A DNA stretch of 64,000 nt from Nansenia antarctica (lineage: Eukaryota > Chordata > Actinopteri > Argentiniformes > Microstomatidae). The notes under the pieces were generated by a model, which was not told the DNA's origin, did not search any database, and worked only from the letters and a program-made list of their open reading frames with translations. The translations under genes were made by a program, and so were the position numbers. Below, in pieces: positions 21,356-32,134 of the stretch. The stretch covers positions 52,029,794 to 52,093,793 of the forward strand of contig OZ022345.1 in assembly GCA_963989245.1 (NCBI GenBank), read 5' to 3'. Position 1 is the first letter of the stretch. Every line of letters begins with the position of its first letter.

Positions 21356-24300
21356 TGGCCCTGAGCGCTGGCGTCACCAACAGGCTGCTCTTCATACAAG
21401 ACACCGCCTCTGGTCGCAGTTTCCTTTGTGACACAGGTGCCCAGTGGAGCATCATTCCGGCAGAGAGATCGGATATGGCGAAGGAGGAGCGTGGTCCGCA
21501 GTTGGCAGGCGCGGACGGCACACCTATCTGCTCTTACGGCACTAGGGCGGTGGACGTGTGCTTCGGAGGGCAATGTTTTTCGTGGGATTTTGTCATAGCG
21601 GCTGTCACATTTCCCCTCCTTGGTGCGGATTTTCTGTGCGCCCACAACCTGTTGGTGGACGTGGGGAACAGGCGCCTGGTCAACTCACAGACTTTCGCTT
21701 CATTCGCCTGTACGCAGGGGGAGGCGGTCTACAGCGGGTGGTCCAATACGCTCGCCGAAAGTGACCAGTACCTTCGGCTGCTCGCCGAATTCCCCGACCT
21801 TACCAAGCCCACCTTCTCCGCGCCCACGGTGAAACACGGAGTGGAGCACCACATCGAGACCGAGGGGCCTCCCCTCCACGCCAGGGCCAGGCGCCTCAAC
21901 CCGGAGAAGCTGGCCATCGCCAGGGCGGAGTTTGCGCATATGGAGCAGGTGGGCATCGTTCGGCGCTCGAGCAGCCCCTGGGCGTCTCCCCTGCACATCG
22001 TCCCTAAGTCAGACGGCGGGTGGCGCCCATGTGGGGACTACCGCCGCCTCAACGACGCGTCCAAGCCTGACCGCTACCCGGTCCCACATGTCCAGGACTT
22101 TTCAGCGAACCTGGCAGGCAAACGCTTCTTCTCCAAAGTGGACCTGGTACGGGGGTACCATCAGGTGCCGGTGCACCCCGAGGACGTCCCTAAGACGGCC
22201 GTAATCACGCCATTTGGGCTCTTCGAGTTTCTGCGGATGCCGTTCGGCCTGAAGAACGCGGCGCAGACCTTCCAACGCCTCATGCACTCGGTGCTCCGGG
22301 ACCTACCATTCCTCTTCGTCTACTTGGATGACATCCTCGTCGCAAGCACCACGGAGGAGGAGCACCTGTCCCACCTCCGGGCCCTTTTCACACGGCTCAG
22401 CCAACATGGGCTGATTGTCAATCCGGCGAAGTGTGAGTTCGGACGGAACGCCATCGACTTTCTCGGGCACCGGGTCTCCGCAGAGGGGGTGACCCCCCTC
22501 CCCTCGAAGGTAGAAGCTGTCGCTGCTTTCCCGCGCCCCAGCACAATCAGCGAGCTCAAGGGGTTCATCGGGATGGTAACCTTCTACTATCGCTTCCTCC
22601 ACCACATCGCTCACATCCTGCGGCCTCTGTACGATGCCCAGAAGGGCAAGACTCTGAAGCAGCCGGTGGACTGGACGGCGGAGCGTGTCAAAGCCTTTCA
22701 GGACACCAAGGCGGCCCTGGCCCGCGCTGCCATGTTGGCCCACCCCTCGCCCTCGGCACCCACTGCTCTCACCACGGACGCCTCTGACTTTGCTGTGGGA
22801 GCGGTGTACGAACAGTGGGTTGGGGACGCCTGGCAGCCTCTTGCATTCTTCAGCCGCCAGCTGTCTCCCAGAGAGCAAAGGTACAGCACATTCGACAGGG
22901 AGCTCCTCGGGCTGTGGCTTGCTGTCAGACACTTCCGTTTTTTACTGGAGGGCCGCGAGTTTACGGCCTACGTGGACCACAAGCCACTCACGCACGCCAT
23001 GTCCAAGGTGGCGGAGCCGTGGTCCGACCGCCAACAGCGCCAGCTCGCCTACATATCCGAGTTCACCACAGACATCCAGCACGTTGCTGGGATGTCCAAC
23101 CAGGTCGCGGATTGTCTCTCCAGGGCGGTGGTTGGTGCGGTCCAACTGGGTTTGGACTACGCGCGCATGGCTGCAGACCAGGCCGCCGACCCCGCCGTCC
23201 AGGCTCTCAAGTTGTCGGACACAGGACTGCGCCTAGAAGAGGTGGTTTTCGGTGACGCAGGGGCCACGCTCCTGTGCGACGTCTCCATGGGTCAGCCACG
23301 ACCGGTGGTCCCCGCCAACTGGAGGCGCCCCGCCTTCGAGGCGATACACGGCTTGTCTCACCCTGGTAGGAAACCGTCCTCACGGCTGGTGTCAGAGAAA
23401 TTCGTCTGGCATGGGCTCAAGAGGGATGTGAGGGCCTGGGTTGACACGTGCATCGCCTGCCAGCGCGCCAAGGTGCATCGACACGTCAAGGCCCCCCTGG
23501 AGCAGTTCTCTGTGCCTGAGCGGAGGTTCGATCATGTAAACGTGGACCTGGTAGGGCCGCTGCCCCCCTCGCACGGATACACCTATCTCTTTACCATGGT
23601 GGACAGGACGACTCGCTGGCCGGAGGCAGTTCCGCTCTCCTCAACGACAGCCCCCGACCTGGCCCGGGCGTTCATCGCGGTGTGGGTCTCCCGCTACGGC
23701 ACCCCTGCTGATCTCTCCTCTGACCGTGGCTCACAGTTTACTTCAGAGCTGTGGGCAGCGGTGGCGGAGAATCTGGGGGTCAAGCTCCACCGCACAACCG
23801 CCTATCACCCGCAGGCGAACGGGCTCTGTGAGCGTTTCCATCGATCCATGAAGGCCGCCCTTCGAGCCAGCCTCACGGACAGCGACTGGCTTGACAAGCT
23901 GCCGTGGGTCATGCTGGGGCTCAGGACAGCGCCTAAGGAGGACCTCCAGTCGTCGTCCGCTGAGCTGGTGTTTGGACAGCCGCTGCGGGTCCCCGGTGAC
24001 TTCATTCCCAAGTCAACGGAGCCCTGGTCCGCCGCCGCTCAGCGCGCCTCCCTGCTGGACAGCGCCAGGACCTTCGTCCCGGTCCCGACTACGCAGCATG
24101 GTGTCCCTACTTCGAGGGTGCCCCCGGAGCTGCACTCAGCGAGGTTCGTTTTCATTCGTCATGATGGCCACAGGACTCCACTACGTCCTCCTTATGACGG
24201 GCCTTTCCGTGTCATCGAGGCCGGAGCCAAGAACTTCATGGTTGACATGGGGGGTAGGCCTGAGTGTGTGTCCGTTGATCGCCTCAAACCGGCCCACTTG

Positions 24301-24567
24301 GACCTTGAACTGCCCCTGGACTTGGCCCTGCCACCGCGCAGAGGCCGGCCTCCAGTCCTACCTCCCCTGCCGCGCCCTGGCCATTCCCCCCTCCGACCCC
24401 GACAACCCCCCGCAGCTCGCGAGCCCCCGGTCGTCGCTGCCCCCCGTCCTTCCCTGCAGGAGGACGTGATGGGCGATGTCACACCTCCTCCCGCACCTCC
24501 TGACTTTACCTACGATCGTAGGGGCCGGGCCATACGCCCTCCTCGCCGTGAGGATTTCCAATATTGA
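21259..24567 (+). CDS. Pol polyprotein of the CsRn1-like element
   Basis: An intact 1102-residue frame in the -1 phase relative to gag, overlapping it by about 97 bases, so expression probably needs a -1 ribosomal shift; the ATG at 21259 need not be used. Domains in order: aspartic protease (DTGA, 58-61), reverse transcriptase (YLDD, 355-358), RNase H (TTDASDFAVGAVYE from 505), integrase zinc finger (HGLSH at 697, CIAC), integrase core D763-D822-E858 with 35 residues between the last two, and a GPF-type C-terminal module (DGPFRVIE, about 980). No chromodomain was seen. The catalytic residues of all four enzymes are present. Confidence 0.95.
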   Translation: MFLPRHFWRQGQTVPLTLHLRTDGKRRGRRSVVALSAGVTNRLLFIQDTASGRSFLCDTGAQWSIIPAERSDMAKEERGPQLAGADGTPICSYGTRAVDVCFGGQCFSWDFVIAAVTFPLLGADFLCAHNLLVDVGNRRLVNSQTFASFACTQGEAVYSGWSNTLAESDQYLRLLAEFPDLTKPTFSAPTVKHGVEHHIETEGPPLHARARRLNPEKLAIARAEFAHMEQVGIVRRSSSPWASPLHIVPKSDGGWRPCGDYRRLNDASKPDRYPVPHVQDFSANLAGKRFFSKVDLVRGYHQVPVHPEDVPKTAVITPFGLFEFLRMPFGLKNAAQTFQRLMHSVLRDLPFLFVYLDDILVASTTEEEHLSHLRALFTRLSQHGLIVNPAKCEFGRNAIDFLGHRVSAEGVTPLPSKVEAVAAFPRPSTISELKGFIGMVTFYYRFLHHIAHILRPLYDAQKGKTLKQPVDWTAERVKAFQDTKAALARAAMLAHPSPSAPTALTTDASDFAVGAVYEQWVGDAWQPLAFFSRQLSPREQRYSTFDRELLGLWLAVRHFRFLLEGREFTAYVDHKPLTHAMSKVAEPWSDRQQRQLAYISEFTTDIQHVAGMSNQVADCLSRAVVGAVQLGLDYARMAADQAADPAVQALKLSDTGLRLEEVVFGDAGATLLCDVSMGQPRPVVPANWRRPAFEAIHGLSHPGRKPSSRLVSEKFVWHGLKRDVRAWVDTCIACQRAKVHRHVKAPLEQFSVPERRFDHVNVDLVGPLPPSHGYTYLFTMVDRTTRWPEAVPLSSTTAPDLARAFIAVWVSRYGTPADLSSDRGSQFTSELWAAVAENLGVKLHRTTAYHPQANGLCERFHRSMKAALRASLTDSDWLDKLPWVMLGLRTAPKEDLQSSSAELVFGQPLRVPGDFIPKSTEPWSAAAQRASLLDSARTFVPVPTTQHGVPTSRVPPELHSARFVFIRHDGHRTPLRPPYDGPFRVIEAGAKNFMVDMGGRPECVSVDRLKPAHLDLELPLDLALPPRRGRPPVLPPLPRPGHSPLRPRQPPAAREPPVVAAPRPSLQEDVMGDVTPPPAPPDFTYDRRGRAIRPPRREDFQY

Positions 24568-24574
24568 GGTGAAC

Positions 24575-24588
24575 ACTGGGGGGGCTGG
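24575..24588 (+). promoter_or_regulatory. Polypurine tract
   Basis: ACTGGGGGGGCTGG immediately precedes the 3' LTR, the expected position of the plus-strand primer. It is G-rich but not all purine. Confidence 0.6.
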
Positions 24589-24823
24589 TGTAGTGACTAC
24601 ATTATGGGTTCATGTTCTCCTCTTACTGTTGGTTGTGTAGTGGGAGGGAACCAGTTCTGGCACTAGGGGCAGAGGGGAGGATTATTAACGTTGCACCTTC
24701 CTGTTTAGATACACGAGTTTTGGTAACCATTTTCTGGTCCTGTACTGAGAGTACAAGTTGTTGTTTTGATTAAACAGTTATCATTACGTTGCCTACGTCT
24801 TTCCTTTTTCCTCCGGCACTACA
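24589..24823 (+). repeat. 3' LTR
   Basis: 235 bp, same termini and sequence as 20294-20528 by eye comparison. GATTAAACAG near its end may serve as a weak polyadenylation context. Confidence 0.95.
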
Positions 24824-25657
24824 CAGTTCATATTAGTGTTGGTTGCTATGATGTTATATTATGTGAACCCACCCCTGGTCAATTATTCCTCAGGATAAAA
24901 AGGATCTATTAAAGTACAATCATTTTGATTCTCTAGAGACATCACAGACAGCAGGCTGATGGTTACCATAGCAAGATAGGGATAGACTACACTAGAGAGT
25001 AGGAAGTGAAGGGGGTGGGGGGCAGAGTCCTTTACGTAAGCAGGTGGGATGCTAAGATGTAATGAAAGGAACCGGTGGGAAAACCTGTTGGAATGCCTAT
25101 TAGCATTGGAAATTGTGAAGTGTGCTTGCACCCCCCCCCCTCCGGGCCACTCCACTGCATCCCCTCTCTAGCTCACCCAGGGGCCAAGCTAACTAGCGCT
25201 AGCTAACTAGCCTAACCGTCCCCTGCACCCCCCGGCGAAGACCGCGTTTCTCTAGCTCACCCAGGGGCCGAGCTAACTAGCGCAGGCTAACTAGCTAAGT
25301 AGCGCTTTAAGGGACTTTATTTTAAATTCTTGGATAAGCCATCATTGCTCTTATAATGTAGACTCATTCATACAGGTAGGCCTACTTGCTGTTGTTTGAC
25401 TGTGAGGTTTTAAATTCGGAGAATGAATGCACACTTACTGGAAGTAATCTTATATATAAAAAACAAAAAAAACAAAAACAAAAAGGACACTATGTGGCTA
25501 TCAAAATCATTAGGCAAACCTTGTCTATTTGTGACTTTATGGAGAATTTAGTATCTGATATGTTTGTTGTCCTAATTTAAACGTGTGTTGGAACCGCAAT
25601 CCCAAAATACCTCTGTCCAGTATCTCTCCCTATAGTATGAGGCACACGGTAGGCCTA
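24824..25657. other. Intergenic with a 35-bp direct repeat
   Basis: CTCTAGCTCACCCAGGGGCC followed by (A/G)AGCTAACTAGCGC occurs at about 25165-25199 and 25250-25284. A poly-C tract lies at 25131-25140. No gene recognised. Confidence 0.5.
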
Positions 25658-25847
25658 TATATGTTACGGTACATGTGGGAAAACTAGGGTTAGGGTTAGG
25701 TGCTATGTCAACTTGGTACATGCTGGCAAGTCTAACCCTAACCCTAACCCTAACCCTACCCCTAACCCTAACCGTAGCACCCTAGCACTTAACCCTAACC
25801 CTAGTTTTCCCACATGTACCGTATTCCCACATGTACCGTAACATATA
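25658..25847. mobile_element. Foldback MITE carrying telomere-like repeats
   Basis: The ends are 23-bp perfect inverted repeats starting TATATGTTACGGTACATGTG (25658-25680 and 25825-25847), and the right end holds a second CCCACATGTACCGT copy. Just inside each arm lie telomere-type repeats: TAGGGTTAGGGTTAGG on the left, and about five CCCTAA units plus AACCCTAACCCTAG on the right, facing each other. The telomeric units belong to the element's inverted arms. Confidence 0.75.
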
Positions 25848-26440
25848 CATTTTTTAGATAGTTCCTCCTTCATCCTTTCCATCACTTCCATTACAAGTAA
25901 GAGCATCAAAGTGTGGGCTGGGGATTACTCACCATCCGAAGAGAAAGGCATTGCCTATTATTTATTCACAAAGGGCTACTACAAAAGCTGTCTAAATTAA
26001 TAAATACATATTATACATTATTATGCATAAATACATTATCGTTACATCTCATCTAGAGTTTAAAAAAAGACCGCTTTTAGTTTTTATGCACCACAATTGG
26101 AACAAAATCCAAGACTCTCTAAGAATTGACTTCCTAGTGCCTCTGAGGCAATTGAAGATGCTGGTAATGTACTGTGTCAAGGAGGACTGTTATGTTTCAC
26201 CTAGCTCGTGGTATGGTTTGAATTGGATATTTTTATTTTTTTATTCATTTTGTTCTTCTGTGTTTTGTTTCTTGTTTGTGCCTTTGTAAGCAGTTCTCTC
26301 CTCCACTGTGTTCTGCAGATATGATTCCTCCAGGACACAGGTGTTACCTCCAGGACACAGGTGTTACCTCGCAATCTGAATCAGAGCCTGTGTGGCTTGT
26401 CATTGTCTCTCCTGATGTTTAAGCTAGAAGGGCTAAAGGA

Positions 26441-26487
<47 letters not shown>

Positions 26488-26856
26488 CAAAACACACCAA
26501 ACGCCTCACTGTTTTGAGCTTTGCACAGTGCCAAAGGGATACAGTGGCAGTGGAAGTGATGTCGTACCCTTTCGTTCTAGTTCTCTTTGTTGCCATGCTT
26601 TAATTTTTTTCTTCCTTTATATCCTACCATATTGAAGTCGACTCGCTCTTTTCACTTCTTCTTTTTCAATTCAGTCCTTTATCCTCACCATGCCAATGTG
26701 GTAGGATATAAAAGAAAGGACGAAAAGAAAGGAAGAAAAGAAAGGAAGAAAAGAAAGGAAGAAAAGAAAGGGGAAAAAAGCAAGGCAACAAAAAGAAAGG
26801 GTACGACACCAGTTCCGTGCAAGCTTGCGTGTGTGTGAGAGTATGTATGTGCGTGA

Positions 26857-26894
<38 letters not shown>

Positions 26895-26932
26895 GTGTGT
26901 ATGTGAGTGTGTGTGTGTGTGTGTGTGTGTAC

Positions 26933-26967
<35 letters not shown>

Positions 26968-26982
26968 TGTGTGTGTGTGTGT

Positions 26983-27023
<41 letters not shown>

Positions 27024-27858
27024 CATAGACTGCTTATGGTTGTCCTGGGTTTACTCTGTAGCGAGCATCAAAGCTGGAGTGAGCATTATCTCTGATGTGT
27101 GGATGGGAGAGGAGGACAGGATGAAGAGCTCTTTAGGAAGTCATTAAACAGACTAATGGGATCATTAAGGAGAACTTCAGGGTCCATCCCCAACGCTCTC
27201 TAATGCCGTGGTCACACATGTGATCTATCCTTTATTGCCCTCAGACAGACTTTAACGCACACTCTCAAACATTCACAGTAACATAAACCTAATAACCACT
27301 ATTTTTCGGCTTCGTCAGTGGTAGTCAGTGACTAGTCAGTGGTATTCCAATTGACAGGAATTTTATTAGTTCTTTCAAGTTCATCCTGTCTCTGTTTACA
27401 TGTAAGTATTCCTCCAATGGATAATTCCATTTGATTTTCAAAAGTAGCCACTAACCCAAAGTGATAATGATTTTTATCTCACGTCCAATCTCTGACAACA
27501 CAATCACTCAGACACAAGCATAATTAGTGGCTGTTCTGTAGTAATATAGTTACAACTGTGGCCTTCTATCAGTTTAACTAGAGATCGTCTGACAGGAAGA
27601 TCAGACACATCTTGCTTGTTAGTGTTAGTGTCCCGTTGCGAGTGTGGAATGTTGAGAAAGGTTCAAGTTTATAGGACAGACTTCAGAAGTCTGTGCATGT
27701 GAGATGTGACTATTTAGCTGGACACAAAGATGGAGTTATGCATGCAGAATCTTAGTAAGGATTAAAGAATGTACAGAATGAAAGAAATATAGGCAGACAG
27801 ACAGACAGACAGACAGACACAGACAACGTTTTTATGACTAAAATAGAGAGATTCATTA
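25848..27858. other. Simple-repeat-rich intergenic DNA
   Basis: Contents: a 20-bp unit twice (CCTCCAGGACACAGGTGTTA, about 26329-26370); (CA)n 26442-26483; a purine array of GAAAGGAAGAAAA-type units at 26709-26775; (GT)n with interruptions 26826-27020; (AGAC)n 27791-27818. No gene recognised, and the HTHTH- or VCVCV-type frames are repeat artefacts. Confidence 0.7.
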
Positions 27859-28974
27859 CAGTTTTTTACAGTCGCTAAGTCGCAGTGTTCAATACTGAAG
27901 TGACAGAGTCAACTCTTCATACAGTCTGCATTACTAACATGCATGTTGGCCAATCACTTCATTCATGTCTCAAAAGAAGCTCGTTCAACCATACACTGGC
28001 AACAATGTTCACTCAGAAAGCATACACAGTCATTCATAACATTCTGACTTACAAAACACTAACAACAGGGAGCATTACATAGTTTGAATGATTTTCACAA
28101 GAATGAATATTTCATTATAAAAATTGTTTTATTTATAGTAATCATAGACAGAATTGTTGACTGTACAACTGTAAAGTTTTAGACAACAAGAATGAATCAG
28201 AAATGCCGCAATTTGCTTCTATCCTTTAGTGTATTTTTTTTTCAGTATCTTTGCAGAAAGTAAGTTACGGTACATTTACTTCAAAGTACACTACATTTAC
28301 TTGTGTAAAATGAAAAGTGGAAAATAAAGTGCAAGATGCAAAGTCTTCAAAAAAGAAAAACAGAAATTCCGTACAGTAGCAATCACACCAAAAATGTCTC
28401 ACTCCTGAGGGTTTTGGTCCACCCTCTGGTCTGCATCTGGTCACATCTAATGTCTTCCCTGGCAATGCATCTAGTCTATTTGATTTCATTGTATATATTC
28501 TGCTAATATTTTCTAGACATTTCAATATGATTACTGCAAATAGTGAAAATACCTGAGGTGCTGGAACTGAAGTGTATCAATAGAGTGCAAAATAACAGCA
28601 TCTGCACACTCAAACACTGTGCAAATTTTTTTTTTATTGCGAGCTTCTTGGTCATATATGATAGGAATATGATTACTGCAAAAATGCACCAAATCATTCT
28701 GTTTTGAATGTGTTCTTCACAGTTTTGAACACAGTGTGTTAACATTGAAAAAATGAGTTGCAAATACATAGTGTTTTGCAGGTGGGGGAGTTTGAATGAG
28801 AGAAGTGTTATGGATTTTGGAGAACATGGTCATTGAATGCATTTTGTATGAAAGCAATGCACAAATCACAGAGTAAGAGTCACAGTTTGGTCCACATGGA
28901 CTTCTGCTTTGCTGACTGTATGAAGAGTTGTGACTCTGTGACTTCAGTATTGACTTAGCGACCGTAAAAAACTG
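27859..28974. mobile_element. Non-autonomous DNA element flanked by TA
   Basis: Inverted ends begin CAGTTTTTTACAGTCGCTAA and, from the right, CAGTTTTTTACGGTCGCTAA. Similarity continues for about 75 bp (...CAATACTGAAGT..ACAGAGTC...AACTCTTCATACAGTC). TA lies on both sides (27857-27858 and 28975-28976), as in Tc1/mariner-type insertion. The 1116 bp contain no transposase frame, but several internal repeats such as GATTACTGCAAA occur. Confidence 0.8.
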
Positions 28975-29188
28975 TAAGAACATGAGGTGAAGACATCAAT
29001 AAAGGAGTCTATGGCTGCCTCTAGTGGCCAGTGGAGGAAGCGGCAGGTTCCTGTGTTTCCCTTGTATACTGAATACCAAGTGAAGATTACGTTTGATTTT
29101 TGCAACTGAGGCCTGCCTCCTTCCTGCTCTTAGGTCTACTTAAACCACTGTTACAACAAGACTGAACCAAAACACGGATCCAGCAGAG

Positions 29189-30760
29189 ATGGCCCAAATA
29201 CACGTTGCTCTGGCGACCCATGGAGCCACGACGGTCGGTAGACACAAACAACTTCTTCTACAAATGATCAACAATGTGCAAACCCTCACCATGGCCGTCC
29301 AGCAGAGCCAGGGTCAAGCGCCGTCGGCTACAATCCACCACTACCTATGCCTAGCGAAGCAGAGGCCTGCCATGGAGAACTATAACGGTAATCTGGGTAA
29401 ATGTTGGGGAGTTCCTGACACAGTGCTCTTTAGTTTTTGAGTGACAAGCTGCCAGGATTCCTTTCTGATTGCACTTGGCACAGTGGCCTACATTTCAGTA
29501 TTTACTGGTACCCTCTCCTGGGCCATGGCTATATGGGACCGGTCCGGTCTTCATCATCCTGTTAGCAGACGGGAGACAACCAACTGACTTCTTCAGCTCC
29601 ACCAGGACTCATGGTGTGTTGCGACCTTTGCTATTGAGTTTCAAACTCTCGCTGCTGACATCTGGAATCTTGAATCCCGAGGCCCTTATCACTGCTTTTT
29701 TCCACGAGATCAAGGATCACCTGGCTTCCAGAGAGACAGTAAATTACTTAGATTCCTTTGTTGAATTGTCCATTCATGTGGATAGTCGTATCCAAGTGAG
29801 ACGATGAGAACGCCGGTCTACAACTTCCTCACCGCCCAAGCCCCGAACAGCTATCGCAACGTCATCACCCGAGACCCGAGACCAAGTCCCCCTTGGTCTG
29901 CTGCCGTGAAACCGATGCAGTTGGGGAGAGCCCGGTTCAGTCAGCCGGAACGTGAACGTAGGGTGAGCGAAAGACATTGTCTCTACTGTGGAGGGCCACT
30001 TCCACTCTACCTGTCCTGTCGGCAGCCTCCCTCTCCTGGAAGGACCATCTCCATTCTCTTAAGATATTCGTAGACTCTGGAGTGGCTGACAACTTTATAG
30101 ACATTGGCTTCATCTCAGCCACTCTCCTGAGTTTTGGTTGGTTCTTGGCTACCCTTGGCTTGCCCATCATATCCCCCACATCGACTGGTCCCTCAGGGTT
30201 GTAATAGGATGGGGTCCTACTTGTCATACCACTTGCCTCTTCCCCAGACCCTCTTCTCAGCCTCTCCCGTCTCCAGCCCCTCCCGAGCTGTCCCAAGTTC
30301 CCCCTGGGTACACTAACCGTAACAAAGTCTTCAGTAAGAAGAGGGCCACGTCTCTTCTCCATTGACCGTATGACTGTGGCATAGACCTGCTTCCTGGTTC
30401 CTGTCCCGCCAGGATCTTCTCTCTTTCTGCTCCCGAGACTGCAGGGAGTACATGTGTGACGCCCTCGTTACTGGTTTCATTCATTCCTCTACCTCTCTGG
30501 CTGGAGCTGGCTTCTTTTTTGTGGGAAAGGGGAGGCCCCCACCCGTGCATCAACTACAGTGGTCTCAACAAGGTGACTGTGAAGAATCTCTACCCCCTAC
30601 CGCTGATGTCCAGTGCCTTCAAGCTCCTCCAGGGGGCAACAGTCTATACCAAAGACTGTTCCCACTCGGGGACCAGCCCCCACTGTTCCCAGGTCAGCCC
30701 TGCAGAAGGCTTCTTGGTGACAGCAGATCCAGACCAGCAGGCAGCAAATTAACTCAACCT
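29189..30760 (+). pseudogene. Sushi-like gag-pol remnant
   Basis: The frame begins MAQIHVALATHGATTVGRHK, then HYLCLAKQRPAMENYNG and NGNLGKCWGVPDTVLF, the Sushi capsid-region pattern. Frameshifts follow. The zinc-finger region CLYCGG at about 29990 has lost its later Cys/His partners. The protease motif is DSGVADNF, with Val where Ala is usual. The RT is truncated after ATVYTK, about where the first catalytic Asp should appear. Domesticated vertebrate RTL genes derive from this family, but the stops argue against function here. Confidence 0.8.
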
Positions 30761-30991
30761 TCCATGTTTCCCGGCTCTGGAGAGTTGTCTGTCTGGCACC
30801 TGCTATGAGGCCACCTTCCTTATTCACCTCTTTTTTTTTCTTTATCCCCTCTTTTTTTAAAAATATATCTGTGCCTAGTTTTAAGTCCAGCTTATAAGCC
30901 TGCCGTGTCTACCACCTATTGTTCAGTCTTGAGCTTCCGCTCATGGATGTACCTGTGTTTCCCTGAGAATACTAAGTAAAGATTCCATTAG

Positions 30992-31738
30992 TGTCACACC
31001 CTCTACCTCGAGGTAGCAGGCAGTGCCTCTTTCTCTCTCTCCTTCTCCCTCTTTCCCCCTAATCAGCAGGAGTGTTGTCAGGTGTGCGGGAGTCAGGCTC
31101 AGCTGCTCTACATCACCACTCATTAGTCCTCCATAAAGACCCGGTCCAGCCTTCACTACTCTGCCAGATCGTAGCTTCAGTTCCACTGTTAGTCACGCTT
31201 CCAGCCTTTACTAGTATTCTGTTCCCTCAGTCTGCTCAGTACCGTAACCCTTGTTCCCTGTGCCTGCAGTCCTTTCAGCCTGACTCCCGCCTGCCTGCCC
31301 TACCTTCCCTCCTGCTTGCCTGACCTACCTGCCCTCCTGGCTGCCTGTCCTACCAGTCCTGTTACCCACCCTCCTGCCTGCCTGCCCTACCTACCTGTCC
31401 TCCTGCCTGCCTGCCCTGCCTGCCCTCCTGCCTGCCTGCCCTACATGCCCCCCTGCCTGCCTGCCCCACCAGTCCTCCTACCTACTCCCCTGCCTGACTG
31501 CCCTACCGGCCTGACCCCTGTCTGCCTGCCGACTACTCCCCCTGCCTAGACCCCTGCCTGCCTGCCGACTACTCCCCCTGCCTAGAACCCTGCCTGCCGA
31601 CTACTCCCCCTGCCTAGACCCCTGCCTGCCTGCCGACTACTTCTCCTGCCTGACCCCCCCGCTTGCCTAACGACCATCCTCTGCTACTCCCTTAACTGTC
31701 TCTGTGCCTGCGCTTGGGTTCTCTGTCTGATCATAACA
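30992..31738 (+). mobile_element. Solo LTR nested in the Sushi 3' LTR
   Basis: 747 bp starting TGTCACACCC and ending ATAACA, flanked by a perfect 5-bp duplication ATTAG (30987-30991 and 31739-31743). TG...CA ends and the 5-bp duplication identify a solo LTR left by LTR-LTR recombination. Its second half (31290-31660) is a CCTGCCTGCC-rich internal array. The surrounding older LTR sequence resumes exactly after the duplication. Confidence 0.85.
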
Positions 31739-31796
31739 ATTAGATTCTGAGTCCTGCCTCCTTTCTGTGCTTGGGTCTACTTGAACCACCGTTACA

Positions 31797-32100
31797 AAGA
31801 CCCACCTGAAAGGCAGAAAAAGAGAGAAATTGAAAACAGGTTGCTTGCGTGCATGCGTTTGTGTGTGTGTGTCAGAGAGTGTTTGCCCATCTGAACAGTG
31901 AATACAGAGAAACACATGGATACAGACACTGAATACAGAGAAACACATGGTACATACATCACCCAGACTGATTTGTGTGTGACAACAGAGCACGCAGAGA
32001 AATACAGAGCATTGTTATTAATATCCCTGTCCACCTCGCCCACCTGTTGGTGGATGGCATGAGAAGAGCCGCTTTGGCGATGTAATAGAAAATTGGTCTT

Positions 32101-32134
<34 letters not shown>

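Larger units (their letters stand above)
20294..24823 (+). mobile_element. Complete Ty3/gypsy LTR retrotransposon, CsRn1-like
   Basis: Two 235-bp LTRs bound gag and pol. The primer site TGGTGACCCGACGTGG starts two bases after the 5' LTR and matches the 3' end of tRNA-Trp apart from one missing C. The Gag finger is C-x2-H-x9-C-x3-C rather than CCHC. Both traits are known for the CsRn1 group. Pol overlaps the end of gag in the -1 frame. The LTRs read as identical by eye, implying a very recent insertion, yet the flanks (CAGG before, CAGT after) do not form a clean duplication. An in-frame stop breaks gag. Confidence 0.93.
28977..31796 (+). mobile_element. Decayed Sushi-like Ty3/gypsy element
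   Basis: A partial 5' LTR ends near 29152 (GGTCTACTTAAACCACTGTTAC). A 3' LTR end of the same type lies at 31744-31796 (GGGTCTACTTGAACCACCGTTAC). Between them, plus-strand frames broken by many stops show Gag (YNGNLGKC, then PMQLGRARFSQPERERR and CLYCGG), a protease-like FVDSGVADNFIDIGF, and an RT start (VTVKNLYPLPLMSSAFKLLQGATVYTK). These match Sushi-ichi-type elements. RT catalytic core, RNase H and integrase are missing. Its 3' LTR is interrupted by a solo LTR at 30992-31738. Confidence 0.85.

Noticed and set aside
21093..24576. Many antisense and alternate-frame ORFs over the gypsy element
   Set aside because: Shadow frames of a GC-rich pol gene; none shows a domain.
25658..25847. True chromosome end or telomere fusion
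   Set aside because: The repeats lie inside a short inverted-repeat element, with ordinary DNA on both sides.
26685..27026. His-Thr-rich frame
   Set aside because: Antisense translation of a (GT)n tract.
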